A program made the position numbers and the translations under genes. From positions 1-6,272 of the forward strand of contig CAMLKV010000140.1 of NCBI GenBank assembly GCA_946480635.1: a DNA stretch of 6,272 nt, written 5' to 3'. Shown piece after piece: positions 1-4,569 of this stretch (within the stretch, counting starts at the first letter, position 1; each line of letters opens with the position of its first letter). The DNA comes from an uncultured Flavobacterium sp. Its GTDB lineage: Bacteria > Bacteroidota > Bacteroidia > Flavobacteriales > Flavobacteriaceae. The notes below the pieces were generated by a model. It did no database searches. It was not told where the DNA came from and worked only from the letters and a program-made list of their open reading frames with translations.

Positions 1-1080
1 AACTTCCGTAAAAACATTGCTCAAGTTAAACCCGCTTTAGCAATTGCCGAAGGTCAGTTTAGTAATATTGGAAACATTAATATTAAAGTTGATAAAAAAA
101 CAGGAGAGAAGGGAGAGTTTTTAGAAAATGTAACTATTCATAAAAAATCAAATTTAGGTGAAGGAGCAAAAACGGTAATCAAATCAAAAAAAGGTCATTT
201 GATTAGCAGTGAAGAGTCTAGTTTGCTCCAATTGGTTTTGATTGATGGGTATTATTATGAAGATATTACTCCTAAAGATTACAGGGAGAGAAACAAAATG
301 CCCTTTGCAAAAGTATATTTCAAAAAATATAACATTAATATAGATTTGTCGAAGTTAAATTCTGCAGCCGAAGATAACTCACAGATTACAAATACTAACA
401 ACATGCTTAGTTTGAGTGAACTAAAATATACTACTGATTCACTTACAACAAGTTATAACAAAGAGTTGATTTCTGCATCAGATAACGTGTATCAAAGGTT
501 CGGATTTAGTTATAATCCTAATCCACTTGATTCAACACAAATTAAAAACCCAAAAACACCAAATCTGACCAGTTTTTTGGATAATAATTTAAAATCTAAA
601 ATCTTAGAAATTGCAAACAGCGATGCGTTAAGTTCTAAACAAAATCTAGAGATGAACGAATTATCATTTCGTGAAAAAAAGAAAGATATAAATAATCATT
701 GGCTTTCTATGTATGAGAAATTCGTCATTGCTTATGCTTGTTTATTAATGTTTTTTATTGGCGCACCTCTTGGTGCAATTATTAGAAAAGGTGGTTTAGG
801 TTTGCCAATTGTATTTGCGATGCTGATTTTTATTACATTCCATTTTTTAAACACCTTTGGGAAAAAATTAGCTCAAGAATCCGGTACAACGCCTTTTATG
901 GGAGCTTGGGTATCCTCGATAGTATTAACACCACTAGCTATATATTTAACTAAGAAAGCGATAAATGATAATGGTGATGTCAATTTTGACTTTATAACAG
1001 AACCATTTAAAAAGGTGTATGAATTCATCACTAAAAAATTAAACAATAACAACAACACAATACAAGAAAATGGAGACTAA
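1..1080 (+). CDS. LptF/LptG-family permease (YjgP/YjgQ), 5' end missing
   Basis: The reading frame is open from base 1 to the TAA at 1078-1080, giving 359 residues of a protein whose start lies outside the window. The family forms the inner-membrane part of the LptB2FG ABC exporter, which extracts lipopolysaccharide and passes it to the periplasmic Lpt bridge. The fragment begins in the periplasmic beta-jellyroll-like domain (roughly residues 1-200, beta-rich and polar). A charged linker follows, then three C-terminal membrane segments at about residues 240-262, 267-286 and 299-317. The first of these carries the family-typical pattern GAPLGAIIRKGGLG. The tail is asparagine-rich (NNNNN near the end). 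The last 11 bp overlap the ribB start, suggesting co-transcription. Whether it is the LptF or the LptG paralogue cannot be decided from this fragment. A TTG at 199 could be called as a start, but coding clearly continues upstream of it. Confidence 0.88.
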   Translation, partial: NFRKNIAQVKPALAIAEGQFSNIGNINIKVDKKTGEKGEFLENVTIHKKSNLGEGAKTVIKSKKGHLISSEESSLLQLVLIDGYYYEDITPKDYRERNKMPFAKVYFKKYNINIDLSKLNSAAEDNSQITNTNNMLSLSELKYTTDSLTTSYNKELISASDNVYQRFGFSYNPNPLDSTQIKNPKTPNLTSFLDNNLKSKILEIANSDALSSKQNLEMNELSFREKKKDINNHWLSMYEKFVIAYACLLMFFIGAPLGAIIRKGGLGLPIVFAMLIFITFHFLNTFGKKLAQESGTTPFMGAWVSSIVLTPLAIYLTKKAINDNGDVNFDFITEPFKKVYEFITKKLNNNNNTIQENGD

Positions 1081-2203
1081 CACCATTAAATTAAACACAA
1101 TTGAAGAGGCAATAGAAGATATCAGACAAGGAAAAGTAATTATCGTTGTTGATGATGAGGATAGAGAAAATGAAGGTGATTTCCTTGCTGCTGCTGAAAA
1201 AATTACTCCAGAAATGATAAACTTTATGGCAACTCATGGTAGAGGGCTTATTTGTGCTCCACTGACTGAAAGTCGTTGTAAAGAATTAGGACTTCGTCCG
1301 ATGGTTACAAATAATACAGATCACATGGAAACAGCATTTACTGTTTCTGTTGATTTAAAAGGACATGGAGTTACAACTGGTATTTCTGCTTCAGATAGAG
1401 CGAAAACAGTACAAGCTTTAATAGATCCAAATACTAAACCATTCGATTTAGCACGCCCAGGACATATATTTCCACTTATTGCTAAACAAGGTGGTGTTTT
1501 AAGAAGAACGGGACATACAGAAGCTGCAATAGATTTTGCTCGTTTAGCAGGTTTTAAACCAGCGGGTGTTATTGTAGAAATCATGAATGAGGACGGTTCT
1601 ATGGCTCGTTTGCCACAATTGGTAGAAGTGGCTAAAAAATTTGATTTAAAATTAGTTTCAATTGAGGATCTTGTAGCTTATAGAATGCAACATGATAGTT
1701 TGATTGTTAAAAAAGAAGATTTTGATATTCAGACGCGTTTTGGAACATTTAGAATGCGCGCTTACGAGCAAACAACTAATAAGCAAATACACATAGCTTT
1801 AACGAAAGGTACTTGGAATTCAGGCGAAGCAGTATTAACTCGTATAAACTCTTCTCAAGTAAATAATGATTTATTAGGAACTCTAACAAACAATGCAGAC
1901 AAGCAATTAGATGATATGTTTAGAGTGATTAATGAACAAGGAAAAGGTGCTGTAATTTTTGTAAATCAGGATATGCAATCAGTAAGCTTATTAAATCGTA
2001 TAGCTGAATTAAAAGATTTACAAACAAAAGGTGAAATGAAAGCCCCTAAAATTGTTATTGATAGTAAAGATTACGGAATTGGTGCTCAAATTTTACACGA
2101 TATAGACATTACAAAAATACGTTTGGTATCAAATACTGAAGTAGGAAAACGTGTTGGAATGATTGGTTACGGCCTAGAAATTGTAGAATATGTAAATTAT
2201 TAG
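1070..2203 (+). CDS. ribB: 3,4-dihydroxy-2-butanone-4-phosphate synthase with degenerate GTP cyclohydrolase II-like C-terminal domain
   Basis: This 377-residue protein catalyses conversion of ribulose 5-phosphate to 3,4-dihydroxy-2-butanone 4-phosphate and formate, in cytosolic riboflavin synthesis. The N-terminal domain (about residues 7-205) has the hallmark acidic loop DDEDRENEGD (28-37), the conserved Cys62 in GLICAPL, TDHMETAF (83-90), and RRTGHTEAAIDFARLAG (145-161) with the metal-binding His149. All expected active-site elements are therefore present. Residues 217-377 align with RibA: FGTFRMRAYE at the start, and DYGIGAQILHD and RVGMIGYGLEIVE near the end. However, the zinc motif (C-x10-C-x-C) reads Q263, N274 and A276, and the RQEGRGIGL motif is replaced by NQDMQSVSL (299-307). 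GTP cyclohydrolase II activity is therefore very unlikely. The ATG at 1070 lies inside the 3' end of the upstream permease gene (11-bp overlap). No clear Shine-Dalgarno is visible, as is usual in this phylum. Confidence 0.93.
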   Translation: METNTIKLNTIEEAIEDIRQGKVIIVVDDEDRENEGDFLAAAEKITPEMINFMATHGRGLICAPLTESRCKELGLRPMVTNNTDHMETAFTVSVDLKGHGVTTGISASDRAKTVQALIDPNTKPFDLARPGHIFPLIAKQGGVLRRTGHTEAAIDFARLAGFKPAGVIVEIMNEDGSMARLPQLVEVAKKFDLKLVSIEDLVAYRMQHDSLIVKKEDFDIQTRFGTFRMRAYEQTTNKQIHIALTKGTWNSGEAVLTRINSSQVNNDLLGTLTNNADKQLDDMFRVINEQGKGAVIFVNQDMQSVSLLNRIAELKDLQTKGEMKAPKIVIDSKDYGIGAQILHDIDITKIRLVSNTEVGKRVGMIGYGLEIVEYVNY

Positions 2204-2223
2204 AAAAAAAATATTTTCTCTAA
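2200..2223 (+). terminator. Weak candidate terminator after ribB
   Basis: TTAGA at the ribB stop can pair with TCTAA at 2219-2223, followed by AAAA/TTTT pairing with a bulged C at 2218. The stem is almost all A-T and the following T-tract is short, so this is only a possible end for the permease-ribB transcript. No better hairpin is seen between ribB and the tRNA promoter. Confidence 0.22.
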
Positions 2224-2287
2224 TTTAAACATTCTGAAATAGTTATAAATTAGTTAAAAAATATTTGCATTTTTTATTACCAAAACG

Positions 2288-2318
2288 TTTGGAGATATAA
2301 AAAACAGTGCTATATTTG
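2288..2318 (+). promoter_or_regulatory. Bacteroidota-type promoter of tRNA-Ser
   Basis: TTTG at 2288-2291 (-33 element) is followed after 19 bp by TATATTTG at 2311-2318. The second element matches the TAnnTTTG -7 element of the Bacteroidota primary sigma factor. Transcription would begin around 2323-2326, about 28 bases before the mature tRNA 5' end. This gives the tRNA its own promoter, separate from ribB. Confidence 0.72.
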
Positions 2319-2351
2319 CACTCGCAATACGGAAGTAGAGCGATACATACT

Positions 2352-2439
2352 GGAGAAATGGCAGAGTGGTCGAATGCGGCAGTCTTGAAAACTGTTGACT
2401 GTAACAGGTCCGGGGGTTCGAATCCCTCTTTCTCCGCCA
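2352..2439 (+). tRNA. tRNA-Ser (anticodon UGA), CCA encoded
   Basis: A complete cloverleaf can be folded by eye. The acceptor stem is GGAGAAA (2352-2358) with TTTCTCC (2429-2435), followed by discriminator G2436 and an encoded CCA (2437-2439). The anticodon stem is GCAGT (2379-2383) with ACTGT (2391-2395), closing the loop CTTGAAA whose anticodon TGA lies at 2386-2388 and reads UCA serine codons. The variable region (2396-2411) is long, with a short internal stem, as expected of a class II serine tRNA. The T stem is GGGGG/CCCTC with T loop TTCGAAT (2417-2423). It has its own upstream promoter and downstream terminator, so it looks like a single-tRNA transcription unit. Confidence 0.97.
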
Positions 2440-2455
2440 GCTTTAAGCTAACGGT

Positions 2456-2484
2456 AAAACCCTTCAAATTTTGAAGGGTTTTTT
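2456..2484 (+). terminator. Rho-independent terminator of tRNA-Ser
   Basis: A perfect inverted repeat, with left arm AAAACCCTTCAAA (2456-2468) and right arm TTTGAAGGGTTTT (2470-2482), runs into T-rich sequence. The practical stem is CCCTTCAA/TTGAAGGG with a small AT loop. It lies 17 bp after the tRNA CCA end and is the clearest terminator in the window. Because the repeat is symmetric and flanked by A and T runs, it could also work on the opposite strand, but no opposite-strand gene is present. Confidence 0.9.
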
Positions 2485-2534
2485 ATTTTCTATTAATTTA
2501 AAAGGAATGGTTTAATTTTTTGTTAATTTTTAAA

Positions 2535-2556
2535 TTCTGAAACGATTATTCCAAAA
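2535..2556 (+). promoter_or_regulatory. Operator copy 1 (tetR promoter), 22-bp imperfect inverted repeat
   Basis: The site has the form TTCTGAAA-N6-TTCCAAAA, an imperfect palindrome with 7 of 11 positions symmetric. It ends 6 bp before the -7 box at 2563-2570 and covers the place where a -33 element would sit. A bound repressor would therefore block RNA polymerase, which fits autorepression by the TetR protein encoded just downstream. The site matches copy 3 exactly over 24 bp (2534-2557 against 3249-3272). That the local TetR protein binds it is inferred from position. Confidence 0.75.
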
Positions 2557-2562
2557 TATGAT

Positions 2563-2570
2563 TATATTTG
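2563..2570 (+). promoter_or_regulatory. -7 element of tetR promoter
   Basis: TATATTTG is identical to the -7 box of the tRNA promoter upstream in this window and fits TAnnTTTG. No TTTG is found at the expected spacing upstream. That interval is occupied by operator copy 1 instead. The predicted start of transcription is about 2575-2578, leaving a leader of only about 12-15 bases before the ATG at 2590. Confidence 0.65.
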
Positions 2571-2589
2571 CATTGAAAATTGAGATTAC

Positions 2590-3168
2590 ATGGCACGTTG
2601 TGTAGAATTTAATGAGAAAGAGAAAATAGATGCTGCAATGAATGTCTTTTGGGAAAAAGGATATAATGCAACCTCTATGCAAGATCTTGTTGATGCTATG
2701 CAAATTAATAGAAGTAGTTTATACAATACATTTGGAGATAAACATAATCTTTTTTTAAAATGTTTGGCTAGCTATTTTGACAATGCTATGTTAGAATTGA
2801 AAGATAAAGTTGCTCTTGAAAAATCCGCGAAACAAGCACTTATTAATATTATTAGAGATAAAGTTTCTTGGATAGTTGATTGTGAAAAAGGTTGCTTGGG
2901 GATGAAAACAATTTTCGAAATTGCACCTGAAGATTTACAAGTTAGAAATCAGATGCAAAAGAACAACGAAATTTATCTTCTTTTTTTGTCTGAAGTTGTA
3001 CAAAAAGCAATTGATAACAAAGAATTAGATGGAACATCAGATGCAAAATTAATTGCAGAGTACATTGTGACTTCGTTTACTGGATGGAAGCAATCTTACA
3101 TTTTAGAAAGAAATCCAATTCGTATCAAAAAGATGTCTGAGTTTTTAATCAAAACTATTTTACCATAG
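2590..3168 (+). CDS. TetR/AcrR-family transcriptional repressor, probable regulator of the adjacent RND pump
   Basis: The protein has 192 residues, a normal length for the family. The N-terminal DNA-binding domain spans about residues 8-58: FNEKEKIDAAMNVFWEKGY (helix 1), ATSMQDLVDAM (helix 2, 27-37) and the recognition helix region INRSSLYNTFGDKHNLF (39-55), all characteristic of TetR proteins. The rest is a helical ligand-binding and dimerisation domain with no enzymatic motifs. There are four cysteines, C4, C58, C98 and C102. The last two lie in DCEKGCLGMKT, a position reminiscent of the GCL segment in AcuR/NemR-like members. The gene is followed by an RND adaptor and pump in the same direction, and repeated palindromes flank it, so local repression relieved by a toxic ligand is the likely role. 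The ATG at 2590 is preferred because it follows the promoter directly and gives the expected N-terminus. Confidence 0.92.
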   Translation: MARCVEFNEKEKIDAAMNVFWEKGYNATSMQDLVDAMQINRSSLYNTFGDKHNLFLKCLASYFDNAMLELKDKVALEKSAKQALINIIRDKVSWIVDCEKGCLGMKTIFEIAPEDLQVRNQMQKNNEIYLLFLSEVVQKAIDNKELDGTSDAKLIAEYIVTSFTGWKQSYILERNPIRIKKMSEFLIKTILP

Positions 3169-3177
3169 TTTTTTTTT
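3151..3177 (+). terminator. Probable AT-rich intrinsic terminator overlapping the tetR stop codon
   Basis: AAAACTAT (3151-3158) and ATAGTTTT (3165-3172) form an 8-bp stem with a 6-base loop. Nine consecutive T bases run from 3169 to 3177. The stem has a single G-C pair, so termination may be incomplete. The tetR stop TAG (3166-3168) is inside the right arm. If functional, it separates tetR transcription from the adaptor-pump operon and implies a separate promoter for the latter. Confidence 0.5.
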
Positions 3178-3184
3178 ACTTTTT

Positions 3185-3206
3185 TTCTGGAACGTTTATT
3201 TCAGAA
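3185..3206 (+). promoter_or_regulatory. Operator copy 2, divergent copy with the best outer symmetry
   Basis: The form is TTCTGGAA-N6-TTTCAGAA. It matches copy 1 at 18 of 22 positions, and the outer arms TTCTG/CAGAA are perfectly symmetric. It begins 8 bp after the T-run that follows tetR. Its start is 65 bp before that of copy 3. As the most palindromic copy it may be closest to the ideal site, but relative affinity is not visible from sequence. Confidence 0.68.
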
Positions 3207-3249
3207 AAAGTAGCATAAATATAATAAATACAGTCAATTACAGATTTTA

Positions 3250-3271
3250 TTCTGAAACGATTATTCCAAAA
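3250..3271 (+). promoter_or_regulatory. Operator copy 3
   Basis: The site is TTCTGAAA-N6-TTCCAAAA, identical to copy 1 and in the same orientation, with identity extending one base on each side. It lies in the middle of the tetR-adaptor intergenic region, 65 bp after copy 2 and 66 bp before copy 4 (start to start). It is a likely repressor site for the efflux operon promoter. Confidence 0.75.
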
Positions 3272-3315
3272 TAAACTATAAGTACTAACCATTTTTTAAT
3301 ATAAAATAGCATGAA

Positions 3316-3337
3316 TTCTGAAACGATTATTCCAAAA
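3316..3337 (+). promoter_or_regulatory. Operator copy 4, overlapping an upstream in-frame ATG of the adaptor gene
   Basis: The 22 bp are the same as in copies 1 and 3. The site begins 5 bp after the ATG at 3311, so it would be translated if that ATG were used. Its conservation as a DNA motif shared with non-coding copies indicates that this stretch is regulatory, not coding. It ends about 50 bp before the preferred adaptor start at 3389. Confidence 0.74.
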
Positions 3338-3388
3338 ATAAAGAATGATAATTCCATTAAATTAATTAAAACAAATAAAAAAACGACT

Positions 3389-4546
3389 ATGAAAAAGATT
3401 ATACTATTTAGTGTACTGTCTATACTATTAATTAGTTGCTCAGGAAAAAATAATGATATGCCTCCTGTTGCAGCGCCAACATTACCGGTTTTAAATATAG
3501 TAAAGTCTGATGCTCAAACTTCAACAGAATTTCCTGTTGCAATTCAAGGAAAAACTGATATAGAAGTAAGACCACAAGTGAACGGTACCTTAGAAAAAAT
3601 ATTTGTTGATGAAGGTGCTTATGTTACCAAAGGTCAACCTTTGTTTAAAATAAATGACAATGTGTATCGTCAACAATTCAATAATGCTAAAGCAAGTTTA
3701 AAGTCTGCTGAAGCTTCATTAATCAATGCTCAAATTGAAGTAGATAAATTAGTTCCATTGGTACAAAATAAAATGTATTCTGATTATCAATTAAGAACTG
3801 CTAAATCAAATTTAAGTATTGCCAAATCAAATGTTGAACAAGCTAAATCAGTTTTAAATAACGCTCAAATTAATTTAGATTATACTTTAATACAAGCACC
3901 TATTAATGGCTATATAGGTAGATTGCCAAGAAAACAAGGAAGTCTTGTTGGACCTCAAGATCTAGAGGCATTAACAAAGTTATCTGATATTAAAGAAGTG
4001 TATGCTTATTTTTCTTTAAGTGAAAATGATTTTTTAAATTTTAAAAAGCAATATGAAGGAAATTCAATTGCTCAAAAAATTAAAAAAATGCCAGCAGTTT
4101 CTTTAGTATTATCTGATAATACTGAATATGAACATAAAGGAAATGTTGATATGGTAGATGGACAATTTGATAAGACTACTGGAGCAATTACTTTAAGAGC
4201 AAAATTTCCAAATAATAATGGGTTATTACGTTCAGGTAATACTGGAAAAGTAAAAATAAATGTAAATCATGCTAATGCAATAGTGGTTCCACAAGAAGCT
4301 ACAATTGAAATTCAGGATAAAGTTTATGTCTTTTTACTAGATAAAAGCAATAGTGTTATGCGACAACCAATTGTTGTTTCAGCTAAAAGCGGAACCAATT
4401 ATTTAGTAGAAGAAGGTATCAAAACTGGAGACAGAATTGTATTGAAAGGTTTTGAAAATTTACCTGATGGTGCAAAAATTATTCCTAGCCCGAGCTTTAG
4501 CGAACAGGCGAAGCAAAATACTAAAAAAGAAGTAGCAAAACTTTAA
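3389..4546 (+). CDS. RND efflux periplasmic adaptor subunit (membrane fusion lipoprotein, AcrA/HlyD family)
   Basis: From the ATG at 3389 the protein has 385 residues and opens with a lipoprotein signal: MKK, a hydrophobic core ILFSVLSILLI, and lipobox LISC with Cys17 as the lipidation site. It would be anchored in the inner membrane and link the RND pump to an outer-membrane channel. Two lipoyl half-motifs are visible at about 58-89 (VRPQVNGTLEKIFVDEGAYVT) and 164-178 (YTLIQAPINGYIG). They flank an alpha-helical hairpin (about 91-162, rich in A, K, S, N and Q). A beta-barrel (about 200-292) and a membrane-proximal domain (about 295-365) follow, and the tail is lysine-rich. An in-frame ATG at 3311 would add 26 polar residues before the signal peptide and would translate operator copy 4, so it is rejected as the start. 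The pump gene begins 23 bp after the stop, consistent with one operon. Confidence 0.93.
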   Translation: MKKIILFSVLSILLISCSGKNNDMPPVAAPTLPVLNIVKSDAQTSTEFPVAIQGKTDIEVRPQVNGTLEKIFVDEGAYVTKGQPLFKINDNVYRQQFNNAKASLKSAEASLINAQIEVDKLVPLVQNKMYSDYQLRTAKSNLSIAKSNVEQAKSVLNNAQINLDYTLIQAPINGYIGRLPRKQGSLVGPQDLEALTKLSDIKEVYAYFSLSENDFLNFKKQYEGNSIAQKIKKMPAVSLVLSDNTEYEHKGNVDMVDGQFDKTTGAITLRAKFPNNNGLLRSGNTGKVKINVNHANAIVVPQEATIEIQDKVYVFLLDKSNSVMRQPIVVSAKSGTNYLVEEGIKTGDRIVLKGFENLPDGAKIIPSPSFSEQAKQNTKKEVAKL

Positions 4547-4569
4547 TTTCTAAAATCAACTAATTCAAT

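Noticed and set aside
873..1058. 61-codon reverse-strand open frame
   Set aside because: It is antisense to the permease C-terminus, with no domain and no promoter.
1321..1584. 87-codon reverse-strand open frame
   Set aside because: It is antisense to the conserved catalytic part of ribB and has no recognisable domain.
2231..2252. ATTCTGAAATAGTTATAAATTAG-like stretch resembling the left half of the operator
   Set aside because: The left half TTCTGAAA and the following TTAT match, but the CG centre and the whole right half (TTCCAAAA) are absent. In AT-rich DNA a single half-site is weak evidence, and it lies before a tRNA promoter that has no reason to be under this regulator.
2243..2467. 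74-codon reverse-strand open frame over the tRNA
   Set aside because: It is the antisense of the tRNA-Ser gene and its terminator. Its translation (for example [10 protein letters not shown]) is the familiar spurious product of tRNA complements.
3220..3225. TATAAT as an E. coli-type -10 box for the adaptor operon
   Set aside because: There is no matching -35 element, the motif is frequent in AT-rich DNA, and the primary sigma factor of Bacteroidota prefers TAnnTTTG.
3185..3337. CRISPR-like or mobile-element repeat array
   Set aside because: The repeats are only 22-24 bp, one copy lies about 650 bp away at the tetR promoter, there is no adjacent cas gene, and each repeat is a palindrome of operator type. 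Regulation explains the pattern better.
3311..3388. N-terminal extension of the adaptor protein
   Set aside because: It contains operator copy 4, and it precedes a complete lipoprotein signal peptide starting at 3389.
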